A DNA stretch of 64,000 nucleotides from Candidatus Gordonibacter avicola (GCA_019113915.1 DXGM01000009.1:1-64000); one strand, 5' to 3'. Positions 40,572-50,107 are shown, counted from the first letter of the stretch. Notes: generated from the letters alone by a model not told the origin. Program-made: numbers and translations.

Positions 40572-42809
40572 ATGGAAGAGCGAGACTATAAGTTCGTGAA
40601 GCACGAAAAGCCCTACACCTATCGCGAGGGTGATCTGACGGTGACGCGGGGGAGTGCTTGGTCGGGTCCGGGGTGCCACTTGGGTTGTGGCGTGCTGCTC
40701 TACACCGATGACGACGGTAAGCTGGTTAAGGTGGAAGGCGATCCGGAAAATCCGTTCAATGAGGGGCGCTTGTGCGTACGTTGCCTTGACCTGCCCGAAA
40801 TGGTAAACAACCCCAAGCGTTTGACCTATCCCATGAAGCGTGCGAAGGAGGATCGCGGTCACGATAAGTGGGAGCGCGTCAGCTGGGATGAGGCACTTCA
40901 TCTTATTGCCGATGAACTCAACAAGGTGAAGAAGACCTATGGTCCTGAGTCGGTTATTTTCTCGTGTGGCACGGGGCGTGATATCGCACCGTATATCACG
41001 CGCTTGTGCTGGTCGTTTGGAAGTCCGAACTTCGTGAACATCTTCTCGGGCAATGCGTGCTATCTGCCGCGTGTGGCTGGCTGCATTGCCACGACTGGCG
41101 CGTTCTGGGTTGCCGACTGCGCCCAGCAGTTCCCTGACCGCTACGACAACCCTGAGTGGCAGCTTCCCGAGACCATGTTTATCTGGGGAAATTATCCGCT
41201 CATTGCGAACTCGGATGGTTTCTTTGGTCACTGGGTGGTTGATCTTATGAGACGTGGCATGAAAATTGTCATGATCGACCCGAAGGTTACGTGGCTCTCT
41301 GCTAAGGCTGAGGTACATCTGCCCGTGAGGCCGGGTACTGATGCGGCCCTGGCGCTCTCAATGATGAACGTCATTATCAACGAAGATCTGTATGATCATG
41401 ATTTTGTTGATCGCTGGTGCTACGGATTCGAAGAATTGCGCGAACATGTGCAGTCATTCACGCCCGAATATGCTGAAACCACAACGTGGGTACCGGCCGA
41501 TCGTATTCGCACTGCGGCGCGAATCCTTGCCGCAAGCAAGCCGGCCACGCTCCAGTGGGGTGTGGCGGTTGACATGACGAAGGAGGCGTTGCCGGCTGGT
41601 CAGGCTATCATGGCGCTCTTCCAAGTTACCGGAAACGTGGAAATACCTGGCGGTATTATCGTGCCGCCTGAGATTCTTAACTACGGCGGCGGTTGGGGCT
41701 TTGAACTTCTGGGCGATGAGCAGAACGAGAAACGCTTGGGTCTGGATAAGTACTCTCTGTTCCGTCTGGGCTTCCAGGCGGCGCATCCCAACACCACAAT
41801 TGAGGCGATGAAGACGGGCAAGCCCTATCCCATTAAGGCAGCTTGGGTGCAAACGTCGAACTTCCTCGCGTGCATGTCGGCGAACTCCACGGATGTTGCT
41901 GAATGCTTCCGCAACCTCGACTTCGTGGCGGGTGCTGATCTGTTCATGACGCCGACAATTATGGCGTTCTATGACGTGGTGCTGCCTGCTTCCATGTTCC
42001 CTGAGCGCGATGGCGTGCGTCTGGGTGACGGCGCGCAGCGCGCTGAGGCCATCAATAAGGTGTGCCAGATCGGTGAATGCAAGTCCGATATGGAAATCAA
42101 CCTGGCGTTGGGTAAACTGCTCGCACCCGAGGCGTGGCCGTGGGATAACGTGCAGGACATGTTTACCGAGATGATAAAGACGTCTGGTATCACGTTCCCC
42201 GAGTTGCGCGAAGTGGCACCGGTGTACTTGCCCTTCGAGTACCGCCGACACGAGAAAGGCTTGCTGCGTCCTGACGGAAGTCCTGGCTTCTACACGGCAA
42301 CGGGTCGTATTGAGCTGTGGTCGACGTACTATAGCAACGCCGGGCTCGATCCGCTGCCTGTGTTTGACGAACCATCACCTGGCCCGATTGCAACCCCGGA
42401 GCTTTTGGATGAGTACCCACTCGTGCTTTGCACGGGTGCGCGCCGCTGGCCGTTCTTCCATTCGGAACACCGCCAGGCAGAACGCCTTCTGGCCATGTAT
42501 CCCGACCCGCTCATTGAAATTCATCCCGACACGTGCGCCCAGCTCGGTGTGTCTGACGGTGACTGGGTGTGGGTGGAAAACATGCTGGGACGCGCAAAGC
42601 GCCGCGTGAAGAAGACACCCATCTTTGATCCCCGCATCGTGGCGGCAGACCATGGCTGGTGGAACCCTGAGGGTGACCCCGAGAATCTCTACGATATCAA
42701 GGAACTCTGCATTAACAACTTGATTCCTTGGGGCAACGGCAAGAGCGGCTTTGGCGGTAACTATAAGACAAACCTGTGCAAAGTTTATCCGGTGAAGGAT
42801 GGTGAGTAG
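40572..42809 (+). CDS. DMSO-reductase-family molybdopterin oxidoreductase, cassette 1 catalytic subunit
   Basis: A 745-residue bis-MGD enzyme without a Tat signal, so probably cytoplasmic. The N-terminal [4Fe-4S] ligands are C35, C39, C68 and C71 (GPGCHLGC ... LCVRC). A conserved GNACYLPRV (~residue 160) offers a Cys as candidate Mo ligand; cassette 2 has GTACYLPR at the same place. MGD-binding blocks include IFIWGNYPLIAN-like FIWGNYP, IDPKVTWLSAKAE and, near the C-terminus, TGARRWPFFHSEHRQ. It resembles soluble catechol-dehydroxylase and pyrogallol-transhydroxylase large subunits rather than Tat-exported reductases. GGAGGATGG precedes the ATG. Substrate not inferable. Confidence 0.88.
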   Translation: MEERDYKFVKHEKPYTYREGDLTVTRGSAWSGPGCHLGCGVLLYTDDDGKLVKVEGDPENPFNEGRLCVRCLDLPEMVNNPKRLTYPMKRAKEDRGHDKWERVSWDEALHLIADELNKVKKTYGPESVIFSCGTGRDIAPYITRLCWSFGSPNFVNIFSGNACYLPRVAGCIATTGAFWVADCAQQFPDRYDNPEWQLPETMFIWGNYPLIANSDGFFGHWVVDLMRRGMKIVMIDPKVTWLSAKAEVHLPVRPGTDAALALSMMNVIINEDLYDHDFVDRWCYGFEELREHVQSFTPEYAETTTWVPADRIRTAARILAASKPATLQWGVAVDMTKEALPAGQAIMALFQVTGNVEIPGGIIVPPEILNYGGGWGFELLGDEQNEKRLGLDKYSLFRLGFQAAHPNTTIEAMKTGKPYPIKAAWVQTSNFLACMSANSTDVAECFRNLDFVAGADLFMTPTIMAFYDVVLPASMFPERDGVRLGDGAQRAEAINKVCQIGECKSDMEINLALGKLLAPEAWPWDNVQDMFTEMIKTSGITFPELREVAPVYLPFEYRRHEKGLLRPDGSPGFYTATGRIELWSTYYSNAGLDPLPVFDEPSPGPIATPELLDEYPLVLCTGARRWPFFHSEHRQAERLLAMYPDPLIEIHPDTCAQLGVSDGDWVWVENMLGRAKRRVKKTPIFDPRIVAADHGWWNPEGDPENLYDIKELCINNLIPWGNGKSGFGGNYKTNLCKVYPVKDGE

Positions 42810-42810
42810 C

Positions 42811-43152
42811 ATGGCGGAATATGGATTGCTCGTCGACTACGAGTGGTGCACGGGATGCCATTCCTGTGAAATGGCATGCGCGGTTGAGCATGCGTTTCCT
42901 GTGGGACAGTGCGGCGTGGTCGTGTGTGAGATAGGTCCGTGGAGCTACGGACCAGCGAATGACCGCTGGCAAGTAGGGTATCAGCCGGCGTTTAGCGATC
43001 AGTGCGACCTTTGTGCCGCTCGCACGGCTGTGGGTAAGCTTCCGGCCTGTGTACACCATTGCCAGGCGAAATGCTTGGAGTACGGTGAACTCACCGATTT
43101 GGCGCACAAGATTGGCAGCAAGTCCAAGCAGGCACTGGTTGCGCTCGCCTAA
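42811..43152 (+). CDS. Short two-cluster 4Fe-4S ferredoxin subunit, cassette 1
   Basis: A 113-residue partner of the molybdoenzyme. It keeps CTGCHSCEMAC (Cx2Cx2Cx3C) and CDLC ... CVHHCQAKC, enough for two [4Fe-4S] clusters. It is about half the length of DmsB/NrfC-type four-cluster subunits. The ATG follows the molybdoenzyme stop by one base, so they are translationally coupled. It probably feeds electrons to the catalytic subunit. Confidence 0.88.
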   Translation: MAEYGLLVDYEWCTGCHSCEMACAVEHAFPVGQCGVVVCEIGPWSYGPANDRWQVGYQPAFSDQCDLCAARTAVGKLPACVHHCQAKCLEYGELTDLAHKIGSKSKQALVALA

Positions 43153-43415
43153 TGGAGCAAGAACATCGATATAAAGCAGTGTGGGAGGGCGGCAGTGAAA
43201 TGAATGCCGCCGCCCCCACTGCTCCGAGTGACGTTACTGAGATCGCTGGATCCGTGGAAGGGGAAAGTGCGGATGTGGTGTCGGGCGCGACTGTTTGTGC
43301 ACAGCTTGAGGCTGCGGGTCGCCAAGCGCTTGCGCGGGCAGGAATTGAGTGTGTTCCACCGCCCGGGATTACTCCGGCAGAGATGATAAACTATCCATGC
43401 GATCAGGCAAAATGA
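43152..43415 (+). CDS. 87-aa protein of cassette 1 with an SGAT motif
   Basis: An 87-residue protein overlapping the ferredoxin stop by TAATG. The C-terminal half reads DVVSGATVCAQLEAAGRQAL, like the end of an FMN-binding (NqrC/RnfG-type) domain where SGATxT holds covalent FMN. Here the acceptor Thr/Ser is Cys and the rest of the domain is missing. A second 87-aa protein at 58241 in cassette 3 has DATTGATPGV in the same region. An internal ATG at 43201 is a possible start. Function unknown; an accessory role in the cassette is inferred. Confidence 0.65.
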   Translation: MEQEHRYKAVWEGGSEMNAAAPTAPSDVTEIAGSVEGESADVVSGATVCAQLEAAGRQALARAGIECVPPPGITPAEMINYPCDQAK

Positions 43416-43506
43416 TGATTTGAGACATCATATTCTTCGGGCGCATCGCCTGTTGTGCGGTGCGCCCGCTTGGGGGGATTCTAGCTCGGAAGAGGGGGTG
43501 GTGCAG

Positions 43507-45045
43507 GTGGAGAAGCTTTCTGCAAAGGAGCGGATGCTTCGATTGCTGCACCGGTTGGCGGGCGGCCAAGCTGTGTCGTCCGATTCACTTGTACACGAGT
43601 TTTCTGTGTTGCCGGTTCTTGCGGTGTCGTGTTATTGGATTTGGCTCTACATAGCCTATTCGCTTGATGTGTTCGTAGTCCCTTTCGAAGATATCGTGCG
43701 CTTCGATATCCTTCAAAAGGGATTTGGCTTTCTAGGGGCAGCCCTGTTTATGATTGTTGTCGCGCGATTGCGCACGGCGACATTCTTCGAACGTACCCCC
43801 TTTCTTCCGCTCTTTGCCCTTGGTGCGGCTGCATCAATTGTGGTGGTATCGGCGCTTGCGCGGGCGGGGATTGTGGTAGCGGTGCCCGTAATTCTCCTGG
43901 TATGGCTGCTTATGGGAGCGGGTACCGCTGCGGCGTTCCTTCGTTTGTTTGACGGCTTGCAGGGGGCGGGCCAGGACCGGTTTTGTGCGATTAACTCGCT
44001 GGCGCTCCTGCTCTCAGGATTCTTCTATTTGCTGTTGCTTGGCTTGCAAGATGGTATACGGTTGGTGCTCACAATTTTTGTCGTGTGCTGCACTGCGTTT
44101 GCGCCACTCAGCACACCGGGATCTGGCGCGGCGTCTGGCAATGATGATGGCGTGAGTGCTGGAAACGGGACAGGTGGTAAGCGAGAGGTGTCTGCTGGTG
44201 GGGTAAAGTCACCGCAAGCGCCCGCTGCAGCGGCCGTGAGTGCACTTCTCAGTTTTCGCGGAGAGTTGTTTTTGTTAAGCGTGGTCTTTGGCTTGGCTTA
44301 CTGCTTGGGTATTTCGCTCAGCACGATGACGGGAAGTTTGGAGTTCATTTGGCTCTCCCTTTGTATTCCGGGCATCTTCCTCATTTTGTACAGCGTGTTT
44401 TTGAAGAATCGTATGTCGGTGCGCGTACTGCTGACCTTCTTGTTTCCTATTGCAGCGTTCTTTTTGCTGCTCTTGCCGTTCAGCAATCCCTTCGGGCTCG
44501 TGTTGTGTTGCAGCTTGCTGGTGATGTGTTTCACTACGTATGACGTGCTTAATGTTGTGCGCTTGCGCAGCATTATTGCAGCAAATCGGCTGCCCCGTGC
44601 AAAATCGTGGGCAACGGGTCGTTATCCGCAGCTTGCAGGCTTGGTTATTGGCTGGACCATCGGGTATGCGATGTTGCTTTCTGACGACGCGCTTAAAGGA
44701 GTACTGCCTGCTGTGTGCGTTGCGCTGGTGGTGGCGATTGTTGGCATGCTTACACGTTATGTATGGAAGTTCAGCGATGCGCCGACGGGAGTTTCCCAGG
44801 TATCAGAGGAAACCGTTGAGCAGGTTTACGATGCCATTGCGCTGCGCTATGGGCTCTCGCCCCGCGAGTGTGAGGTTATGGCGCTCTTGGTGCGCGGTTA
44901 CAGCACCGAGCGCATTGGCAAAGATCTCAGTATTTCTTATCACACCGTAAAGACGCACGTGTACCACATTTACCAAAAGGTGGGAGTTCACGCTCAGCAA
45001 GAACTTATCGATTTGGTGGAAGAACGGCTTCGTTTGATGCGGTAA
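43507..45045 (+). CDS. Membrane-anchored LuxR-type regulator, cassette 1
   Basis: A 512-residue protein with about 12 hydrophobic helices (residues ~30-435, interrupted by a Gly/Ser-rich loop around 205-240) and a C-terminal GerE-type helix-turn-helix (LSPRECEVMALLVRGYSTERIG; SYHTVKTHVYHIYQKV split). The GTG at 43507 follows a GAAGAGGGGG ribosome site; the frame is open further upstream. It lies directly after cassette 1 on the same strand and probably controls that cassette in response to its substrate. Confidence 0.85.
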   Translation: MEKLSAKERMLRLLHRLAGGQAVSSDSLVHEFSVLPVLAVSCYWIWLYIAYSLDVFVVPFEDIVRFDILQKGFGFLGAALFMIVVARLRTATFFERTPFLPLFALGAAASIVVVSALARAGIVVAVPVILLVWLLMGAGTAAAFLRLFDGLQGAGQDRFCAINSLALLLSGFFYLLLLGLQDGIRLVLTIFVVCCTAFAPLSTPGSGAASGNDDGVSAGNGTGGKREVSAGGVKSPQAPAAAAVSALLSFRGELFLLSVVFGLAYCLGISLSTMTGSLEFIWLSLCIPGIFLILYSVFLKNRMSVRVLLTFLFPIAAFFLLLLPFSNPFGLVLCCSLLVMCFTTYDVLNVVRLRSIIAANRLPRAKSWATGRYPQLAGLVIGWTIGYAMLLSDDALKGVLPAVCVALVVAIVGMLTRYVWKFSDAPTGVSQVSEETVEQVYDAIALRYGLSPRECEVMALLVRGYSTERIGKDLSISYHTVKTHVYHIYQKVGVHAQQELIDLVEERLRLMR

Positions 45046-45086
45046 TGTTCTCCGCGCGCCCCTTTCCTAAAAAGGGTAGTTTGTGA

Positions 45087-45166
45087 TATACTGCTCCGCT
45101 GTATCTTTGCGCCCGGTGCGTGTGCTGCAGCATGTCCGAGCGCATCTTGTTGGAAAGGAAGATCAC
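45087..45166 (+). promoter_or_regulatory. rpoD promoter -10 and leader
   Basis: TATACT at 45087-45092 lies 75 bases before the GTG start, with AAGGAAG at ~45154-45160 as ribosome site. A small CCCTTT/AAAGGG hairpin (about 45060-45078) just upstream may end the luxR transcript. Confidence 0.45.
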
Positions 45167-46390
45167 GTGGCCCAAGCCTCTAAAAGCAAAGCCTCTGAAA
45201 AAGACGCCAAGAACGTTGCGAAAGCCCCGATCGATACCGAAGAGATACTGGACGACGATGAAACGCTCGACGTCGAACCCGACGTGAGTGCCGCCGATAC
45301 CCTCGACGAAGACAAGCTTGAAACGAGCCTCGATGAAGACGAGGACCTGCTTGAAGGCATTCCTGAAGAGGAGCTGAAAGCAACCGTTGAGGTGCAACTG
45401 CCGCGCGTTGGCAAGAGCAAGGCGCGCGTTGCACGCAAGCGCAGCGCCGATGCGGGCGTGACCATGCTCACGGGCGACCCGGTGCGTATGTATTTGAAGG
45501 AGATCGGCAAGGTTCCGCTGCTGACCGCCGCTGAGGAAATTGACCTGGCCATGAAAATTGAGGCCGGTGTCGCCGCCACCGAGGAACTTGAGCGTGCCGA
45601 AGACGAAGGCATTGAGCTTGAGCGCCGCGAGAAGCGCCGCCTCGGCCGCATTGAACAGGTGGGCCTCGACGCCAAGCAGCAGCTCATTGAAGCGAACCTG
45701 CGTCTCGTGGTGTCCATCGCCAAGCGCTACGTGGGCCGCGGCATGCTGTTTTTGGACCTCATCCAGGAGGGAAACCTCGGTCTCATCCGTGCGGTAGAGA
45801 AGTTTGACTACACGAAGGGCTTCAAATTCTCCACGTATGCTACCTGGTGGATTCGCCAGGCCATCACGCGCGCCATCGCTGACCAGGCTCGCACCATCCG
45901 TATTCCCGTGCATATGGTGGAAACCATCAACAAGTTGGTGCGCATTCAGCGCCAGTTGCTGCAAGAACTCGGCCGCGAACCTACGCCCGAGGAAATTGGC
46001 AAGGAGATGGGCCTGCCCGCCGAGCGCGTGCGCGAGATTCAGAAGATCTCGCAGGAGCCGGTGAGCTTGGAAACGCCCATCGGTGAAGAGGAAGACTCCC
46101 AGCTGGGAGACTTCATCGAGGACGACGCCGCCGTGGTGCCGCCCGATGCCGCCAGCTTCAGCATGCTGCAAGAGCAGCTGTCGAAGGTGCTCGATGGCCT
46201 TGCCGAGCGCGAGCGCAAGGTAATTAGCCTGCGCTTCGGTTTGGAAGACGGGCATCCTCGCACGCTTGAGGAAGTGGGACGCGAGTTTGGTGTCACGCGT
46301 GAACGCATTCGCCAGATTGAGAGCAAGACGCTGGCGAAGCTGCGCCACCCCTCGCGCTCTTCGAAGTTGAAGGATTATTTGGAGGACTAG
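45167..46390 (+). CDS. rpoD: Primary RNA polymerase sigma factor
   Basis: A 407-residue sigma-70. An acidic N-terminal region (~1-95) is followed by region 1.2 ([17 protein letters not shown]), region 2 ([34 protein letters not shown]), region 3 and region 4 ([20 protein letters not shown]). It recognises -10/-35 promoters for most genes. The start is a GTG with AAGGAAG 6 bases upstream; no upstream ATG is suitable. The palindromic element copy C begins 4 bp after its stop codon. Confidence 0.95.
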   Translation: MAQASKSKASEKDAKNVAKAPIDTEEILDDDETLDVEPDVSAADTLDEDKLETSLDEDEDLLEGIPEEELKATVEVQLPRVGKSKARVARKRSADAGVTMLTGDPVRMYLKEIGKVPLLTAAEEIDLAMKIEAGVAATEELERAEDEGIELERREKRRLGRIEQVGLDAKQQLIEANLRLVVSIAKRYVGRGMLFLDLIQEGNLGLIRAVEKFDYTKGFKFSTYATWWIRQAITRAIADQARTIRIPVHMVETINKLVRIQRQLLQELGREPTPEEIGKEMGLPAERVREIQKISQEPVSLETPIGEEEDSQLGDFIEDDAAVVPPDAASFSMLQEQLSKVLDGLAERERKVISLRFGLEDGHPRTLEEVGREFGVTRERIRQIESKTLAKLRHPSRSSKLKDYLED

Positions 46391-46394
46391 CAGG

Positions 46395-46543
46395 TTTCGG
46401 CGGCTTACCAGCCGCCGAAAATTCTCGACGCTGCGAAACCCCCTCGCACCGATCCTCGCCCCTTTTTCGCTTACCTTCGCGTACCTCAGTACGCTCAGCC
46501 GCGAAACGGGGCGATTATCGGTACGAGGGGGTTTCTCGCTGAC
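46395..46543 (+). repeat. Double-hairpin palindromic element (copy C) after rpoD
   Basis: A first hairpin (46395-46404 with 46411-46420) is followed by TCTCGACGCTGCGAA, then a 28-bp stem (46435-46462 with 46508-46535, about four mismatches). The apex is GCGTACCTCAGTACGC (46479-46494), and CTCGCTGAC closes it. Same plan as the copies at 289-448 and 14239-14399. The TTGGTGGACCTG end motif is absent here. Confidence 0.75.
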
Positions 46544-46550
46544 TGACTAG

Positions 46551-46743
46551 CGCCAACCGGGGAGAAACTTGTTCTACCTGTGAGTTTGACTTACTTGCGC
46601 CAACCAGCGTGTCTTTGGTTTAACCAGCGATACTTACTATGCTAACCCGCGCGTCGCTAAGTTCCACCTGCGGCAAACTCACTCCGCTGATTGGCAGTAG
46701 CCTATTCCACCTGTGATTTTTACTGAGTTGTGCCAACCTGGCG
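46551..46743. repeat. Degenerate short repeats in the rpoD-rlmKL gap
   Basis: Units beginning TTCYACCTGYG occur at 46572, 46662 and 46705. GCGCCAACC or GTGCCAACC occurs near 46551, 46598 and 46730. They look like decayed copies of one ~40-bp unit. No gene is seen in 46391-46819. Confidence 0.5.
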
Positions 46744-46819
46744 CCCTCTTACCCTTCTCCTGTTTTATCCTTGCTCAGTGAATCAAACTTACTTCCCTTG
46801 ATGATTGGAAATGTGCGCC

Positions 46820-49126
46820 ATGGATGCCTATAACCTTGAATTGTTTGCGAGTTGCCTTGCGGGGTTGGAGGGGGAGTTGGCTGAGGAACTCAAGCGGCTT
46901 GGCGTGCGCCGTGTGCGTCCGCTTGGCGGGGGCGTGGCGTTTTTCTGCGACGCGCGGCGGGCGCTGGCGGCGTGTTTGTGGTCGCGGTTGGCGTCGCGCA
47001 TTTCGCTGGTGGTGGGGCGTGTGGATGCGGCGAGTGCCGATGCGCTGTATGACGGCGTGCGGGCGCTGCCGTGGGAAGAAGTTATTGCGCCCGGTGCGAG
47101 TATGGCGGTGCAGGCGCATGGTATGAACGCGGAACTGCGCAACACACGCTTCACAGCGCTCAAGGTGAAGGATGCGGTGTGCGATAGGCTGTGTGAGGTG
47201 CGCGGGCAGCGGCCTGACGTGGACGCGGCGTCGCCGGATGCGCTCGTGGATGTGCGGGTGCGCGAGGGGCGCGCCACCGTGTCGCTCGACTTGGTGGGTG
47301 CGTCGCTCTACCGGCGCACCTATTTAACCCCCGATGATGGTGCTGAGGCGCCGCTTGAGTGTGCGCTGGCCGCAGGGCTGCTGGCGGTGGCTGGCTGGCG
47401 CGGCGAGGTGCGCGGCGATGCGGCGCTTGTTGACCCGGCATGCGGCGACGGTGCCGTGGTGGTGGAAGCCGCGGCGGTGGCATGTGACCTTGCACCAGGC
47501 CTTGCGCGCGATGCGTGGGGTTTCTTCGGCTGGGCGGGATTTGATGAGGACGTGTGGGTGGACGTGCTCGACGAGGCGGACGAGCGTTTCGAGCGCGGTT
47601 TAGCGGCGCAGCTGGGCGAAGGGGTTGCAGCCAGCTCGTCGGTGGCACCCGACCTTACACGCGTGCGCATTGCGGGCCTTTCTACCTCGTCGCCAGCTAT
47701 TGCGCGGGCGCGCGGGCGCGCCAAGCGCATGGGCTTGCGTCAGGTGGTCAGCATCGAGCACGGAGGTGCGCAGGAGGCTTCTGCGCTCGTTGAGCGCACG
47801 GTGGCCGCCGCCAATGCCGCCAACGTCACGGGCACCGACACCGCAGCGCTCTGTCTGGTAGCCAGCGTGCTGGGTGCGCGCGAACAGGCTTCGGAAGCCA
47901 GCGCGCAAGCTCATGCTGCGGCCTTTGTTGCCGCTGCTCAAGCGGCGCCGGTTGGTTCGGCGTTTGCCGTGGCGGGTGGCCAGGCGGTGGAAGATCGCTT
48001 TGGCATTGCGCCCGCTCTTCGCACGGAACTGGGCCGTGATCGCGTGGCCGTTGAGGCGCTTGTGTTCGACAAGCAGCCCGCTCAGGCGGCCGTCGTGGTG
48101 GTTCCTGACCCAGCGGGTGGTGCGGAACATCGCGTGGAGGTGCTCGAACAGGGCTCAGACCAATTCGCCGCGCGCCTGTTCAAGGTGGCCAAAGAGCACC
48201 GCAAGTGGGCACGCCGCGAAGGGGTGGGGTGCTATCGCGTGTACGACGCCGACCTGCCCGAATACGCGGTTGCCATCGACCTCTACACCGGTGCGGGTGA
48301 TGCTGAGGGCAACCTCTACCTGCACATTGCCGAATATGCGCCGCCGTCGTCCGTCGACCCCGCGAAGGCGCGCCGCCGCTTCGATGACGTGCTGGCACTC
48401 GCGCCCGTTGCGCTGGGGGTTCGCCCTGACCACGTGTTTGCCAAAACGCGCCGGCGTGACAAGGGCGGCGCGCAGTACCGCGATGCCGGACGGCGCAGCT
48501 ACGTCACACAGGTGCAGGAGGACGGCTTCCTGTTGGAGGTGGATCTGTCGGGGTACTTGGACACGGGGCTCTTCCTCGACCATCGCCTCACGCGCGCGCT
48601 CGTAGGACAGAAGGCGGCCGGCAAGCGCTTCCTCAACCTGTTTGCCTATACCGGCGCAGCCACGGTGCACGCCGCCGGTGGGGGAGCGCTCGAAACGTGT
48701 ACGGTCGACCTGTCGCAGACCTACCTCGACTGGGCGCGCCGCAACATGGCCGCAAACGGCTTCGAAGGCCCGGCGCACGCGTTTGAGCGCGCCGACGTGC
48801 TCTCCTGGATCACCGAATGCCGTCGCTCGCCGCGCCGCTTCGACCTAATTTTTGTCGACCCGCCCACGTTCTCCAACTCCAAAGCCATGGGCAGCCGCAC
48901 GTGGGATGTACAGCGCGACCACGTGGAGCTGCTGATAGGCGTGTCCCGCCTGCTCACCGAGGGCGGCGAGGCCGTGTTCTCCTGCAACCTGCGCACCTTC
49001 AAGCCCGACGTCGACGCGCTTGCGAAATACGGCGTGTCCCTTGAGGACATCACCGCACAAACCATCCCCCACGACTTCGAACGTAACCCCAAAATCCACC
49101 ACTGTTACCTGGTGAAACGCGCATAA
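46820..49126 (+). CDS. rlmKL: Bifunctional 23S rRNA (guanine) methyltransferase RlmKL
   Basis: A 768-residue two-domain methyltransferase. A THUMP domain (~30-165) and the RlmL module with DPACGDGAVVVEAA (~204, SAM-binding) would make m2G2445. The C-terminal RlmK module has QEDGFLLEVDLSGYLDTGLF, FAYTGAATVHAAGGG, DLSQTYLDWARRNM and FVDPPTFSNSK and would make m7G2069 (E. coli numbering). It is longer than the E. coli protein (~700) owing to Ala-rich stretches around 290-400. In the RlmL half the usual (N/D)PP(Y/F) motif is not evident, so that half may be weakened. The start is uncertain; ATG 46811 is also possible. Confidence 0.85.
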   Translation: MDAYNLELFASCLAGLEGELAEELKRLGVRRVRPLGGGVAFFCDARRALAACLWSRLASRISLVVGRVDAASADALYDGVRALPWEEVIAPGASMAVQAHGMNAELRNTRFTALKVKDAVCDRLCEVRGQRPDVDAASPDALVDVRVREGRATVSLDLVGASLYRRTYLTPDDGAEAPLECALAAGLLAVAGWRGEVRGDAALVDPACGDGAVVVEAAAVACDLAPGLARDAWGFFGWAGFDEDVWVDVLDEADERFERGLAAQLGEGVAASSSVAPDLTRVRIAGLSTSSPAIARARGRAKRMGLRQVVSIEHGGAQEASALVERTVAAANAANVTGTDTAALCLVASVLGAREQASEASAQAHAAAFVAAAQAAPVGSAFAVAGGQAVEDRFGIAPALRTELGRDRVAVEALVFDKQPAQAAVVVVPDPAGGAEHRVEVLEQGSDQFAARLFKVAKEHRKWARREGVGCYRVYDADLPEYAVAIDLYTGAGDAEGNLYLHIAEYAPPSSVDPAKARRRFDDVLALAPVALGVRPDHVFAKTRRRDKGGAQYRDAGRRSYVTQVQEDGFLLEVDLSGYLDTGLFLDHRLTRALVGQKAAGKRFLNLFAYTGAATVHAAGGGALETCTVDLSQTYLDWARRNMAANGFEGPAHAFERADVLSWITECRRSPRRFDLIFVDPPTFSNSKAMGSRTWDVQRDHVELLIGVSRLLTEGGEAVFSCNLRTFKPDVDALAKYGVSLEDITAQTIPHDFERNPKIHHCYLVKRA

Positions 49127-49135
49127 TAAAGATGG

Positions 49136-49678
49136 CTATTGCGCGTCCGACGGCACGGGTGCGCAATCGGCTTCCCACTGCTCTAAGATCACGCTGCCGC
49201 GGTACTTGTACACGCCGTAGATGCCGGCGAAATCGTAGCCGGCGCAGGTGAACGTGCCGCCGATGGAGGTCACGAACTCAGCGGCTTCCACGTTGAACGC
49301 GCCACGCTGGAAAACGTAGAAGTTCGCGATGTTATCGCGGCTGCCTGTGGGGGCCAGCATGAGGCCCGTGCCAAACTGGATGGGCAGCCCGTCACCCTTT
49401 AAGCGCAGGTTCTCAATTATGAGGTCGGGCTCGAAGCGGTAGATCCAACTCTTGCGCTTAAGTACCGCCCACGCGGCCCACACCGACGTGTTCTTCTGCG
49501 TCTCGTCGGCGTACAGCGCGTTGAAAAAGTCCTGATAGGACGTGGCCCCGTCCAAGTACGGCTCGTACTCAGGTAACACGTTTGACTCTGACGACACATA
49601 CAACAACAAGCGTTCCAACGTCGCCCGCGAAGCCAGCGGCGCCCCCTCAATACTGGTTTTCAATTCGGCATAGTCCAT
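49136..49678 (-). CDS. 180-aa protein at the end of molybdoenzyme cassette 2
   Basis: A 180-residue soluble protein with no family I recognise. A helical N-terminal half (SRATLERLLLYVSSESNVL; YQDFFNALYADETQKN) is followed by a beta-rich C-terminal half (FYVFQRGAFNVEAAEF; YDFAGIYGVYKYRG). AGGAG precedes the ATG. It lies 69 bp after the ferredoxin gene of cassette 2 on the same strand. A chaperone or assembly role for the molybdoenzyme would fit its place and size, but it lacks the TorD-type sequence. Confidence 0.65.
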   Translation of the reverse strand: MDYAELKTSIEGAPLASRATLERLLLYVSSESNVLPEYEPYLDGATSYQDFFNALYADETQKNTSVWAAWAVLKRKSWIYRFEPDLIIENLRLKGDGLPIQFGTGLMLAPTGSRDNIANFYVFQRGAFNVEAAEFVTSIGGTFTCAGYDFAGIYGVYKYRGSVILEQWEADCAPVPSDAQ

Positions 49679-49747
49679 GGGAAACTCCTCATTCCGGATG
49701 AAACTGAGGAAGGGGCAGCCGAGCCGCCCCTTCCTCTCAAAGCCCTT

Positions 49748-50107
49748 TTACGCGCAGGGCGGCACCCACAGGTACTGTTGCGGCTTGGCGTCCAGGTCGG
49801 CCACCAGTTCATCTACCGGGCCGAACTTCATGCATTTGGCCTGGCAGTGGAACACGCAGGAGGGAAGTTTACCCTTTTCCTGGCGATCCGCGCAGAGGTC
49901 GCAAATCTTCGTGAAGGCGGGGATGAAGTCGTAAACGTAGTTGTCCGTCTCAACACCCTCGGCATCCTTCACCGGCCACGGGCCGTTTTGCATCACGCGC
50001 ACGCCCCACTGCTCAAGCGGCAGTTCGTGCTCGGCCTGGCAGGCCACTTCGCACGAGTAGCATCCCGTGCAGTATTGATAATCAACAAGTATTCCGTTGC
50101 GGGCCAT
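49748..50107 (-). CDS. Short two-cluster 4Fe-4S ferredoxin subunit, cassette 2
   Basis: A 119-residue protein parallel to those at 42811 and 63108: GILVDYQYCTGCYSCEVAC at the start and CDLC ... CVFHCQAKC later. It overlaps the molybdoenzyme stop by TAATG, and GGAGGAGG precedes its ATG. It probably delivers electrons to the 50107 enzyme. Confidence 0.88.
   Translation of the reverse strand: MARNGILVDYQYCTGCYSCEVACQAEHELPLEQWGVRVMQNGPWPVKDAEGVETDNYVYDFIPAFTKICDLCADRQEKGKLPSCVFHCQAKCMKFGPVDELVADLDAKPQQYLWVPPCA

Noticed and set aside
40572-42809. Tat-exported reductase
   Set aside because: No twin-arginine signal before the Fe-S motif here or in the 50107 enzyme.
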